From PNC22 sp035654175 (GTDB taxonomy: Bacteria > Planctomycetota > Phycisphaerae > Phycisphaerales > UBA1924): a DNA stretch of 16,291 nt. Below, piece by piece: positions 7,028 through 13,916 of the stretch (position 1 is the first letter of the stretch; every line of letters starts with the position of its first letter). The notes beneath the pieces were generated by a model. The model did not search any database. It was given only the letters and a program-made list of their open reading frames with translations, and was not told where the DNA came from. The position numbers and the translations under genes were made by a program. Where the stretch lies: contig DASRXL010000186.1 of the NCBI GenBank assembly GCA_035654175.1, positions 1 to 16,291 on the forward strand. The letters run 5' to 3'.

Positions 7028-8040
7028 GCAACAAGAGCCGCAGCACCACCGTCGCCCGGGTCCTCACGATCGCGATCGCCTGCCAGGGGCTGTTGGGGTG
7101 CCGGGGGATGGAGGAGCGGAGAGCCGAGAGGAGGGCTTCGAGGAGCGCCTCTCGCGCGGACGTGCGGGCCGGCGAGGCCGTGGACCTAGGCTCCCGCCTG
7201 CGCGAGCAGGGGCTGCTGGACCAGGCCCTGCGCGAGTTCGAGCGGGCGATCGAGATCAACCCGACGCTCACGACGGCGTACATGGGCGCGGGCGACATCT
7301 ACCGGGAGCGCGGAGACTTCGAGTCGGCCGAGGTGCAGTACCGCGAGGCGGTGCGGACCGCGCCCAACGAGTTCGATCCCAACTACTGGCACGGCCACGC
7401 GCTGCAGATGCTCAACCGCATCACCGAGGCCGTCCGGGCGTATCTCCGTGCCCTGGCGATCCGGCCCGAGGACTTCAACGCCAACCTGAACCTCGCGACG
7501 GCATACCTGCAGCTCGGCGAGAACGCGCAGGCGGTCATCTACGCCGAGCGGGCGGTGCGCATCAATCCGGACGACGGGCCGGCGCACGTCAACCTGGGCG
7601 CCGCGTACGCGAACGCGGGCCGGCACGGCGAGGCGATCGAGCAGTACGAGATCGCCGCGGAGCTGATGCCGCTGGGCCCCGAGCTGCTGCTGAACCTCGC
7701 CGAGAGCCAGGGCAAGGTGGGGCGCTACGCGGAGATGGCGGGCACGATCAACGAAGTCATCCGGCAGCAGCCCACGGCGCCCGCGTACGAGCGGTTGGGC
7801 TCGGCGCTCTTCCGCATGGGCCGGTACGACGACGCGCTCGCGGCGTTCCACGAGTCGGCCCGGGCCGACGAGCGGCACTACCCGGCCTGGAACGGCATCG
7901 GCGTGTGCCTGCTCAATCGGTACGTGTGGTCGGGGAGGAGCGATCTCGCTTCGCTCGACGAGGCCCGCGACGCGCTGCGCAGGTCGCTCCAGATCGAGCG
8001 GGACCAGCCCCGCATCGCCGAGCTGCTGACCCGCTACTGA
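7024..8040 (+). CDS. TPR-repeat lipoprotein
   Basis: 338 residues. The N-terminus is a lipoprotein signal: basic (KSRS, R12), hydrophobic 13-24, lipobox Leu-Leu-Gly-Cys with C26 as the lipidation site. A charged Arg/Glu/Ala linker (27-50) follows, then about seven 34-residue tetratricopeptide repeats from about residue 53 to 291, recognisable by A-x-x-x-Y/F, G-x-x-x-x-A and I-x-x-x-P positions (for example ALREFERAIEINP, AEVQYREAVRTAP, AVIYAERAVRINP). A weaker helical repeat ends the protein. TPR arrays are protein-binding scaffolds; here it would act on the periplasmic side of a membrane. Partner unknown. The start overlaps the nfo stop (ATGA) and has GGGAG upstream. The stop overlaps the convergent PilZ gene by 7 bp. 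Confidence 0.88.
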   Translation: MSNKSRSTTVARVLTIAIACQGLLGCRGMEERRAERRASRSASRADVRAGEAVDLGSRLREQGLLDQALREFERAIEINPTLTTAYMGAGDIYRERGDFESAEVQYREAVRTAPNEFDPNYWHGHALQMLNRITEAVRAYLRALAIRPEDFNANLNLATAYLQLGENAQAVIYAERAVRINPDDGPAHVNLGAAYANAGRHGEAIEQYEIAAELMPLGPELLLNLAESQGKVGRYAEMAGTINEVIRQQPTAPAYERLGSALFRMGRYDDALAAFHESARADERHYPAWNGIGVCLLNRYVWSGRSDLASLDEARDALRRSLQIERDQPRIAELLTRY

Positions 8041-8630
8041 ATTCCCGAGCGCCGCGCGGCTTCCTCGCGGTCCAGGGCGCGGCGGATCCGCTCGAGCTCC
8101 TCGCGCAGCTCCGGCACGGGGCGTGCGTCTCGCGCGAGCATGGCGAGACGAAGGGCCGCCTCCTGGGCGATGCGGTACTCCGCGCCGGTGGCCGGGGCCA
8201 TCGCGTCGCCGTCGGTCTCCGCGATGCCGGGGATCATCTCGGCCAGGTCGATGCGCTCGCGAAACTCGATGCCGCCCTCGTGAAGAGTGCGCGAGACGTG
8301 GCGGCACCAGCGGAGCGTGCCGCGGATGCGCAATGCCCCACCGGCGGCGCGGGGCACCACGAGGTCGCAGACGGTCTGCGGATAGATGAAAGCGCTGAAG
8401 AGGACGGAGGCGCCGCGCGCGGAGATGTTCCGCGGGGCGACCTCGTAGGTGATGGTCTCGTCGCCGCGCCGGCATTGCAGCAGGGACGGAGCCGCGGAGC
8501 GGAACGCATGGCGCTTGTACCGGCGCTTGGACGCCACGTCCCACGCGAGCTCGGCGCGGTCCATGTGGTCCATGACCAGCGCGAGCTGCGGGGGCGCGGC
8601 GCGGAGCGCGACCCGACTTTCCGTCGTCAT
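8034..8630 (-). CDS. PilZ-domain protein, probable c-di-GMP receptor
   Basis: 198 residues, cytoplasmic. It carries both halves of the PilZ c-di-GMP-binding signature: the RxxxR motif in KRRYKRHAF (R36 and R40) and (D/N)xSxxG as N68-I-S-A-R-G73, followed by a beta-barrel ending near GGIEF. Residues 1-33 are an N-terminal extension. From about 130 the sequence is helical and charged, with a coiled-coil-like end (ELREELERIRRALDREE). Such proteins bind c-di-GMP and pass the signal to a partner; no flagellar, polysaccharide or other target is in the window. ATG 8630 is preceded by GAAGGGG about 10 nt upstream, a weak Shine-Dalgarno. The last 7 bp overlap the end of the TPR gene on the other strand. 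The start region (8631-8788) is shared divergently with queF. Confidence 0.88.
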   Translation of the reverse strand: MTTESRVALRAAPPQLALVMDHMDRAELAWDVASKRRYKRHAFRSAAPSLLQCRRGDETITYEVAPRNISARGASVLFSAFIYPQTVCDLVVPRAAGGALRIRGTLRWCRHVSRTLHEGGIEFRERIDLAEMIPGIAETDGDAMAPATGAEYRIAQEAALRLAMLARDARPVPELREELERIRRALDREEAARRSGIQ

Positions 8631-8777
8631 GGGCGGGACCCCTTCCCGCGTGCATACCCCGGAGAACCCGGCACGAGAGCAAGTCCATCGGCAAGGGAAG
8701 AGCGCGTGCCCAGCAAGAATCGGGAGCGGCCCGAACCGCGCGTCGCGCCGAGCGCGAGACCTGGGCGCAGACCGGGA

Positions 8778-8783
8778 TACTAT
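8778..8783 (+). promoter_or_regulatory. TACTAT, possible -10 box for a leaderless queF mRNA
   Basis: TACTAT is followed by CGGAC (5 nt) and then ATG 8789. No Shine-Dalgarno fits in the gap. The same arrangement occurs at 2014 and 6095. The rest of 8631-8788 holds no -35 element. Confidence 0.45.
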
Positions 8784-8788
8784 CGGAC

Positions 8789-9172
8789 ATGCCCCAGCCG
8801 GAGATCCTCGAGACTTTCCCCTCGCCGGGGGACGAGCCGTACGTCATCGAGCACCTTTCCGAGGAGTTCACCTCGCTGTGCCCGAAGACGGGGCACCCGG
8901 ACTTCGGCGAGGTGCTGCTCAGGTACCAGCCGGGGGCGGCGCGCGACGGGGGGCGGTGCCTGGAGCTCAAGAGCCTGAAGCTGTACTACCAGAGCTTCCG
9001 CACGGAGGGCATTTTCTACGAGGCGGTGACCAACCGGATCCGCGACGACCTGGTGGGGGCGATGCGTCCGGCCTGGCTGCAGGTCGTGACGACCTGGCGC
9101 GGGCGCGGGGGCATCCGGTCGGCGATACGGGCCGATTTCGGGGACGTGCCGGCACATTACCGGGGCCGGTGA
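8789..9172 (+). CDS. queF: NADPH-dependent 7-cyano-7-deazaguanine (preQ0) reductase
   Basis: Reduces the nitrile of preQ0 to the amine of preQ1 in queuosine (tRNA wobble base) biosynthesis, in the cytoplasm. 127 residues, the short unimodular type of the T-fold family. S-L-C31-P-K-T-G-H-P-D38 holds the catalytic Cys (thioimide with substrate) and the Asp proton donor. E-L-K-S-L-K-L-Y-Y (about 64-72) is the QueF nucleotide-binding motif, and SFRTEGIFYEAVTN is also family-typical. Start ATG 8789 yields full coverage of the fold; an upstream extension has no similarity. No other queuosine gene is in the window, and I saw no preQ1 riboswitch in the upstream region. Confidence 0.96.
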   Translation: MPQPEILETFPSPGDEPYVIEHLSEEFTSLCPKTGHPDFGEVLLRYQPGAARDGGRCLELKSLKLYYQSFRTEGIFYEAVTNRIRDDLVGAMRPAWLQVVTTWRGRGGIRSAIRADFGDVPAHYRGR

Positions 9173-9175
9173 GCG

Positions 9176-9198
9176 CGCGCCGGCGGGACCCCGGCGCG
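9176..9198 (+). terminator. GC-rich hairpin after queF, possible terminator
   Basis: Eight-base-pair stem CGCGCCGG / CCGGCGCG with loop CGGGACC, beginning 4 nt after the queF stop. There is no T-tract, so this is a weak or Rho-assisted terminator candidate only. A second 7-bp hairpin (GCGGGCG / CGCCCGC, 9233-9251) lies before the next gene's putative -10. Confidence 0.35.
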
Positions 9199-9265
9199 TA
9201 CGCGGCGGGCTTGGCGTGTGACCGCGCCGCTTGCGGGCGCGCATCGCCCGCCGCCCCTGCTCACC

Positions 9266-9274
9266 TGCTAGCAT
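9266..9274 (+). promoter_or_regulatory. TGC-TAGCAT, extended -10-like box for the HD gene
   Basis: TG-n-TAGCAT, an extended -10 arrangement, lies 36 nt before ATG 9311. Transcription from here would give a leader of about 30 nt containing the Shine-Dalgarno-like GAGGCGA. No -35 is visible. Confidence 0.4.
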
Positions 9275-9310
9275 GGCCCCTGGCCGACGACGACCCCGCG
9301 AGGCGAACCG

Positions 9311-10315
9311 ATGACCACGATTTTCGAGTCCAGCCGCAAGTACGTGACCGACTTCGGCCCCAACCAGCGGGTCGAGGGCATCTTCACCATCAACAACGCG
9401 CAGCTCGGCAAGACGCGCCAGGAGAAGCCGTACCTGCGCTGCCTCATCAGCGACCGCACCGGCGAGCTGCCGGCGCGGATGTGGTCGATCGACGAGCCCA
9501 CCTTCCGGCGCCTGCCGACGACCGGGTTCGTGTGGCTGGAGGGCGAGACGCAGCCCTACCAGGGCGAGCTGCAGCTGATCATCCACTCGATCGAGCGGAC
9601 CGATCCCTCGCCCGAGCAGATGCGCGACCTGCTCCCGTCGACCGCGCACGACGTGAACGCGATGTACGCGGAGCTGTGCCTCATCCTTGGGACGCTGGAG
9701 CATCCGGCGATGCGCGCGCTCGCGGCGACGTATCTCGAGGACGAGGCGCTGATGGGCGCGTTCCGCGTCGCGCCCGCGGCCAAGTCGATGCACCACGCGT
9801 ACCTCGGCGGGCTGCTCGAGCACACGCTGAGCCTGCTCAAGCTCGCGCAGTCGGTGTGCCCCCTGTACCCCCGCATCAACCGCGACCTGGTGCTGATGGG
9901 CCTGTTCCTGCACGACCTGGGCAAGACCCGCGAGCTGGTCTACGACCGGGCCTTCGAGTACACCGAGCGGGGCGAGCTGATCGGCCACATCGTCGAGGGC
10001 GCGCTGATGCTGCACGACAAGGCGCACCAGATGATGGCCACCCGCGGCGTGCGCCTCCCGCCCGGCGCGCTCACCGTGCTCCAGCACATCATCCTCTCGC
10101 ACCACGGGCTGCCCGAGTACGGGGCCGCGAAGGTGCCGATGACCCCTGAGGCCATCCTGGTCTCGCTGCTGGACAATCTCGACGCGAAGACGACCATCGC
10201 GTGCTGCGCCGCTCGCCCCGAGCAGCAAAAGGCGTTCGACCTCGGGGGGAGCTTCACCGAGAAGCTGTGGGCGCTGGACACGAAGCTCTTCCGGCCCGAC
10301 CCGCTCGCGGAATGA
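9311..10315 (+). CDS. OB-fold + HD phosphohydrolase, YhaM-like 3'-5' exoribonuclease
   Basis: 334 residues. The N-terminal 95 residues fit an OB-type nucleic-acid-binding fold (VEGIFTINNAQLGKTRQEKPYLRC...DRTGELPARMW). The C-terminal part is an HD domain: H161-H162...LLEH171, H201-D202 in LFLHDLGK, the later IILSHHG, and a closing Asp in LLDNLDAK. This order and the KPYL/DRTG pattern match the YhaM/CBF1 family, which removes nucleotides from RNA 3' ends (and some ssDNA) using metal ions. The metal-binding His/Asp set appears complete. The start is supported by GAGGCGA about 5 nt upstream of ATG 9311. The LON-domain gene follows after a 60-bp gap with its own promoter-like box. Exact substrate is inference from the family. 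Confidence 0.88.
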   Translation: MTTIFESSRKYVTDFGPNQRVEGIFTINNAQLGKTRQEKPYLRCLISDRTGELPARMWSIDEPTFRRLPTTGFVWLEGETQPYQGELQLIIHSIERTDPSPEQMRDLLPSTAHDVNAMYAELCLILGTLEHPAMRALAATYLEDEALMGAFRVAPAAKSMHHAYLGGLLEHTLSLLKLAQSVCPLYPRINRDLVLMGLFLHDLGKTRELVYDRAFEYTERGELIGHIVEGALMLHDKAHQMMATRGVRLPPGALTVLQHIILSHHGLPEYGAAKVPMTPEAILVSLLDNLDAKTTIACCAARPEQQKAFDLGGSFTEKLWALDTKLFRPDPLAE

Positions 10316-10344
10316 GGCCGGGGCGGGCGCGTGGCCCGGGCCTC

Positions 10345-10350
10345 TACAAT
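10345..10350 (+). promoter_or_regulatory. TACAAT, -10-like box for the LON-domain gene
   Basis: TACAAT lies 25 nt before ATG 10376. Transcription from it would leave about 19 nt of leader, with GCGGAG at 10364-10369 as Shine-Dalgarno. No -35 is visible. Confidence 0.4.
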
Positions 10351-10375
10351 CCCCCGGGGCGAAGCGGAGCACGCC

Positions 10376-11083
10376 ATGGCCGAGGAAGTCTCGATCCAGG
10401 TCAACTTCTCCCGCCCGATGCCGATATTCCCGCTCGACGCCGCGACGCTGCTGCCGCAGCAGATCCTCCCGCTGCACATCTTCGAGGAGCGGTACCGCCA
10501 GATGGTCGCTCACGCGTTGGACGGCGCGGGGCAGATCGCGATGGCGGTCTTCCAGGGCGCCCGCTGGAAGCAGGAGTACCACGGCAGGCCGCCGCTGCGC
10601 CCGGCGGTGTGCGTCGGGCAGATCATCCAGCACGAGCAACTGCCCGATGGGCGGTACAACGTTTTCCTCCAGGGCATCTGCCGGGGACGGATCATCGAAG
10701 AGCAGGCCCCGGAGCAGGGCGTGCTGTACCGGCGGGCTCTCCTGCGCCCCATCGGCGTCGGCGAGGTCGATGAGACGGAGCTCGATAGCCTGCGCGAGTG
10801 GCTTGACGAGGCGCTGTCCGACGGGCCGCTGACGCAACTGAGCGCCGCCGAAAAGGTGCGCGAGTACGTGCGGAACGACCAGATCCCGACGAGCGCGCTC
10901 CTCGAACTCGTCTCCTTCACGATGACGGCCGGGGGCGAGCTGCGCTACCGGCTGCTGGCCGAGGGCGACGCCGGCAAGCGGGCCGAAATCGTGAAGGACG
11001 AGCTCGAGCACATCGGGGAGATCATCCGCCGGGCGCAGGGGCAGCACCCCGAGCAGTGGCCCAAAGGGGTGAGCTGGAACTAG
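10376..11083 (+). CDS. stand-alone LON substrate-binding domain protein
   Basis: 235 residues resembling the N-terminal substrate-recognition domain of Lon protease but without the ATPase or protease parts, so complete for the COG2802-type family rather than a truncated Lon. The signature MPIFPLDAATLLPQQILPLHIFEERYRQM at residues 20-48 matches the FPL...LfPg..LPL.IFE.RYR pattern, with QQ where Gly-Glu is common. QIAMAVFQ and a VGQIIQHEQLPDGRYNVFLQG stretch complete the PUA-like beta barrel. The C-terminal half is a helical bundle. The role of these proteins is not settled. Start ATG 10376 is supported by GCGGAG 6 nt upstream; GTG 10331 would add residues with no similarity. A terminator candidate follows. 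Confidence 0.88.
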   Translation: MAEEVSIQVNFSRPMPIFPLDAATLLPQQILPLHIFEERYRQMVAHALDGAGQIAMAVFQGARWKQEYHGRPPLRPAVCVGQIIQHEQLPDGRYNVFLQGICRGRIIEEQAPEQGVLYRRALLRPIGVGEVDETELDSLREWLDEALSDGPLTQLSAAEKVREYVRNDQIPTSALLELVSFTMTAGGELRYRLLAEGDAGKRAEIVKDELEHIGEIIRRAQGQHPEQWPKGVSWN

Positions 11084-11096
11084 AGACGGGGCCAAG

Positions 11097-11123
11097 AACC
11101 GTTCCGGCCGAACGGGTTTTGTT
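11097..11123 (+). terminator. probable terminator of the LON-domain gene
   Basis: CCGTTC / GAACGG, a 6-bp stem with loop CGGCC, extended by an AA/TT pair across one bulged G, followed by TTTTGTT. It starts 14 nt after the stop. Short but well formed, with a good T-run. Confidence 0.62.
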
Positions 11124-11244
11124 GGGCTGGATCCGCATTCCGGTTTCCCAAGTGGGTACACGCTAACTTTTTCGCAATTCGAGCGACCCGAGGCGGAACC
11201 AGACGTGTTCCAGAGCCGTTGAATTCCTGTAGATACGCACAAGA

Positions 11245-11272
11245 CGCCCGGTCCGGGGAATCCCGGCGGGCG
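11245..11272 (+). promoter_or_regulatory. leader hairpin before the glycine-zipper lipoprotein gene
   Basis: CGCCCG-GT-CCGGG / CCCGG-CGGGCG: an 11-bp stem with a 2-nt GT bulge and the loop GAAT, ending 22 nt before ATG 11295 and next to the Shine-Dalgarno region. It sits in the 211-bp gap 11084-11294, whose middle contains an AT-rich patch (TAACTTTTT at 11164-11172) that could include a -10. A role in mRNA stability or ribosome access is possible but unproven. Confidence 0.4.
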
Positions 11273-11294
11273 AAGGATGAATCGGAGGGCCGAC

Positions 11295-11585
11295 ATGAGC
11301 ACCAAGGCTGAGCGGAGTCGGGGGGGTCGTCGGGGGGCGATGCTCGCGATCGCGGGCGGGGCGATGGTCCTCGCCGGCGCGGCCGGAGGTTGCAACAACG
11401 CCGGTCAGGGAGCCCTCTCCGGGGCGGGGCTGGGCGCCTTGGCGGGCATGGGCCTGGGCAGTCTGACCGGGGACATGGGCAAGGGAGCCGCGGCGGGCGC
11501 GATCATCGGTGGCGTCGGCGGTGCGGTCCTCGGTGACCAGAACGAGCGTCGGAGCAACAGGCGGTCGTACGGCAACGAGTGGTAA
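11295..11585 (+). CDS. small glycine-zipper lipoprotein
   Basis: 96 residues. An Arg-rich N-terminus precedes a hydrophobic stretch (15-30) and a lipobox-like Ala-Gly-Gly-Cys, with C33 the probable lipidated residue (Ala at -3 is not ideal). Residues 36-80 are a glycine zipper: repeated G-x-x-x-G/A pairs (ALSGAGLGALAGMGLG, then AGAIIGGVGGAVLG) forming two membrane-associated helices, like the Gly-zipper-2TM/YMGG group of outer-membrane lipoproteins. The C-terminus is short and polar (DQNERRSNRR...). Such proteins are envelope components of mostly unknown function. ATG 11295 is preferred because CGGAGGG (11283-11289) lies just upstream; ATG 11277 would add six residues. A strong hairpin terminator follows. 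Confidence 0.78.
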   Translation: MSTKAERSRGGRRGAMLAIAGGAMVLAGAAGGCNNAGQGALSGAGLGALAGMGLGSLTGDMGKGAAAGAIIGGVGGAVLGDQNERRSNRRSYGNEW

Positions 11586-11625
11586 GGGCCCGGACCAGGG
11601 ATCGGCAGTCCCGGGGAGACACGAC

Positions 11626-11653
11626 AGCCCCGCGCGAAAGCGCGGGGCTTTGT
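11626..11653 (+). terminator. Rho-independent terminator between convergent genes
   Basis: Perfect 10-bp stem AGCCCCGCGC / GCGCGGGGCT capped by the stable GAAA tetraloop, followed by TTTGT. It lies 41 nt after the glycine-zipper gene and 59 nt before the end of the convergent peptidase gene. The T-run is only on the plus side, so it mainly serves the lipoprotein transcript. Confidence 0.88.
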
Positions 11654-11711
11654 GCGCGCCCTCGCACCGATCTGCGAGCGTGCGCCCCCGAAGGCTCGTC
11701 ACGCGTCCGAC

Positions 11712-13709
11712 TCAGCCGCCGGCCGCCTTGAGCGTGGCGGTGGTCGTGTGCTCCTCGCCGTTGCGCGTGTAGGTGATCGTCACCTTGTCGCCCGGCTTGG
11801 CCTCCCCAAGCAGCGGCATCCAGTCGTCGACGCTCGTGAGCTTCGTGCCGTTCCAGCCGGTCATGACGTCGCCGGGCTGGAGCCCGGCCTCGGCGGCGCT
11901 CGTGCCGGGGAACACGTTCTCGATCGCGACGCCGCCGTCGGCCCCGTAGCCCGCGGGCTGCACGCCGAAGCGGACGCGGGACCCCTGCGGCCGGGTCGTC
12001 GGGGGCTGGTCGGTGCGCGGGCCGCGCCCGTCGTCGTCGACGAAGACCGGGCGCTCCTCGCGCGTCGCGAGCGCGAGGGCGATCTTCTGGGCCATGGTGG
12101 AGACTCGCACCGCCCCGACCCGGTTGATGAGCGCCGAGGTGTCCTCCGGCGCGTGGTACTGCTCGTGGAAGCCGGAGAAGAAGAAGAGGCACGGCACGCC
12201 CGCGCGGAAGAAGCTGGCGTGATCCGAACGGCCGAAGACGCCGGGCGGCAACGGCCGGAAATCGAACGCGGCCTCCTGCTTGAAGGGCTCGAGCCAGTCG
12301 CCCAGGGCCTCGGCCGTGGTCTCGCCGCCGACCATCAGGGCGTTGTCGGTCACGCGCCCGACCATGTCCATGTTGATCATGAACACGTGGTCTCCGATCG
12401 GCGCGATGGGGTGCTCGGCGTAGTACTTCGAACCGAGCAGCCCCCACTCTTCCGCGGAGAAGCCCATGAAGAGGATCGAACGGGCCTCTGCGTCGGCGGG
12501 CAGGCCGGCGTAGGCCTCGCTGAGGCGCTCGGCGGCGAGGAGCATGGCGCTGGTGCCGCTGGCGTTGTCGTCTGCCCCGGGGTGGATGACGTCCTGCTCG
12601 CGCCCGCCGTACTGGCCGTAGCCCGCGTGGTCGAAGTGGGCGCCCACGATGATGATCTCGTCGGCCAGCTCACCCCGCCCTTCCAGCAGCCCTCCGACGT
12701 TCCACGTGAGAGCCGGCGTGCGGTCCACCTCGGTGCGCACGCGGATGGTCGCGCCGGGCATCTGGATGATGGCGGGAGCGGCGTCCACGGTCTGGCGCAG
12801 CTCCACAAGCGAGCGCCCTTCCGGGTCGGCCTTCGCGAGCAGGAACTCGGCCCGCTCCTGGCTGAGCATGATGACGGGCACGTCGAACTCGCCGTGGGCG
12901 GTCTCGCTCGCGGTCGCGAGCTTCTGGGCGTCCTCGTCCTTCACGCCGGGCGGCGTCACGACGATCACGGCCTTGGCGCCGCGCCGGACGGCGGCGGAGA
13001 TCTTGGGCTCGAGCGTGGCGGCCATGGACCAGGAGCCGTCCTCCGACCAGCGGCTGGACCCCTCCTCATTCAGCGGCTCGTAGCGGAACGCGACGGCGAT
13101 CTTCCCGGTGAGATCCGCGGCGGGGGGGTAGCCGAGGTAGCCCTCGGGTCCCGAGGTGATCGAGTAGCCGACGAAGACGAGCTCGCCCTCGACCTCCGCC
13201 GTGCCGGAGCAGCCGAGCACGGAGTAGTCGACGTCCGGGATGAGCTCCGCCCATCCGCCCTCTCCGACACGGATGGCGGCGTCCGAGCCGAGCACCTTGA
13301 CCGGCTTGGGGCCGCGCCGCCCCTGGACCTCGTTGGGATCGAAGGGTTGGGAGAAGGACGCGCGCGGGGTGATGACCTCTGTGCCGTCGGCTGCGGTCGT
13401 TGTCTCGGGGAACGCCGGGGTGAGCCCGAGCTTCTCGAAGTAGAACCGGATGTACTCGGCCGCGAGCTCGCTGCCGCGGGTGGTCGCGCCGCGCCCCTCG
13501 AAAAAGGGGTTGGACAGCGTGACGACGTGCATGTCGAAGAGTGCGACGTCGGGGCCGAGGAGATCGAGGAGCTTGGCGATCGGTGATTCGCCGAGTAGCG
13601 CGACGGGATCGCCGGGGGTTGTTTCGGGGGCCTGCGCGAGGGCGGGGCTCCCGAGGCAGGCCAGCGCGAGCACTGCGGCGGAGCGGGAGCGGGCGGTGCG
13701 GTCGGTCAT
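11712..13709 (-). CDS. secreted M28-family zinc aminopeptidase with PA and PDZ domains
   Basis: 665-residue exported metallopeptidase that probably removes N-terminal residues from peptides outside the cytoplasm. Residues 1-27 are a signal peptide (RTARSR, Ala/Leu core, cleavage near ALA-QA). An N-terminal segment and a PA-like insert (about 150-320) precede the M28 catalytic core. The co-catalytic zinc ligands are all present: H358 (GAHFDH), D381 (GADDNASG), E420/E421 (SAEEWGLLGS, base and ligand), D448 (NMDMVGR) and H519 (HAPEDT). From about 575 a PDZ domain follows (GVAIENVFPGTSAAEAGLQPGD), common in Planctomycetota and Bacteroidota homologues. Start ATG 13709 has GGAGG 8 nt upstream (13722-13718). 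The open frame continues far upstream antisense to gcvP but has no start or similarity there. Specificity cannot be read from sequence. Confidence 0.94.
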   Translation of the reverse strand: MTDRTARSRSAAVLALACLGSPALAQAPETTPGDPVALLGESPIAKLLDLLGPDVALFDMHVVTLSNPFFEGRGATTRGSELAAEYIRFYFEKLGLTPAFPETTTAADGTEVITPRASFSQPFDPNEVQGRRGPKPVKVLGSDAAIRVGEGGWAELIPDVDYSVLGCSGTAEVEGELVFVGYSITSGPEGYLGYPPAADLTGKIAVAFRYEPLNEEGSSRWSEDGSWSMAATLEPKISAAVRRGAKAVIVVTPPGVKDEDAQKLATASETAHGEFDVPVIMLSQERAEFLLAKADPEGRSLVELRQTVDAAPAIIQMPGATIRVRTEVDRTPALTWNVGGLLEGRGELADEIIIVGAHFDHAGYGQYGGREQDVIHPGADDNASGTSAMLLAAERLSEAYAGLPADAEARSILFMGFSAEEWGLLGSKYYAEHPIAPIGDHVFMINMDMVGRVTDNALMVGGETTAEALGDWLEPFKQEAAFDFRPLPPGVFGRSDHASFFRAGVPCLFFFSGFHEQYHAPEDTSALINRVGAVRVSTMAQKIALALATREERPVFVDDDGRGPRTDQPPTTRPQGSRVRFGVQPAGYGADGGVAIENVFPGTSAAEAGLQPGDVMTGWNGTKLTSVDDWMPLLGEAKPGDKVTITYTRNGEEHTTTATLKAAGG

Positions 13710-13840
13710 CGGTCGGGCCTCCGCGGCTGGGAATACTGCGACGGCGGAGTCTAGGGCTGGGGGCGCCGCCGGGCCGTTTGAACCGGCGGGGGGCACGGAG
13801 GTTGCGGCGCGACTGCGCTGCCATCCGCGGGGACGCACCA

Positions 13841-13846
13841 TAGCAT
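13841..13846 (+). promoter_or_regulatory. TAGCAT, -10-like box upstream of gcvP
   Basis: TAGCAT in the divergent region between the M28 gene and gcvP. Transcription starting 6-7 nt downstream would begin at the base of the hairpin at 13854-13875. No -35 is visible. Confidence 0.35.
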
Positions 13847-13853
13847 TGGTTCT

Positions 13854-13875
13854 GCACGCGGCGGGAGCCGCGTGC
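13854..13875 (+). promoter_or_regulatory. GNRA-capped hairpin in the gcvP leader
   Basis: Perfect 9-bp stem GCACGCGGC / GCCGCGTGC with a GGGA (GNRA-class) tetraloop, 41 nt before ATG 13917. There is no T-run, so it is not an intrinsic terminator. It could be a 5'-end stabilising stem or a protein site. It does not resemble a glycine riboswitch. Confidence 0.4.
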
Positions 13876-13916
13876 GCCCACCCAGCCCGCCGCGAATCAC
13901 GCGCCAGAGCACCCGG

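Noticed and set aside
8631..8788. preQ1 riboswitch upstream of queF
   Set aside because: No A-rich tail or conserved preQ1-I or preQ1-II core is visible, and the TACTAT box 5 nt before ATG leaves no room for a leader if it is the promoter.
8780..11398. Long minus-strand open frame across queF, the HD gene and the LON-domain gene
   Set aside because: It crosses three well-supported plus-strand genes and their gaps; its composition is that of a GC-bias shadow.
13710..13916. Glycine riboswitch upstream of gcvP
   Set aside because: The conserved tandem aptamer core is absent; only a single GC-rich hairpin is present and the interval is short.
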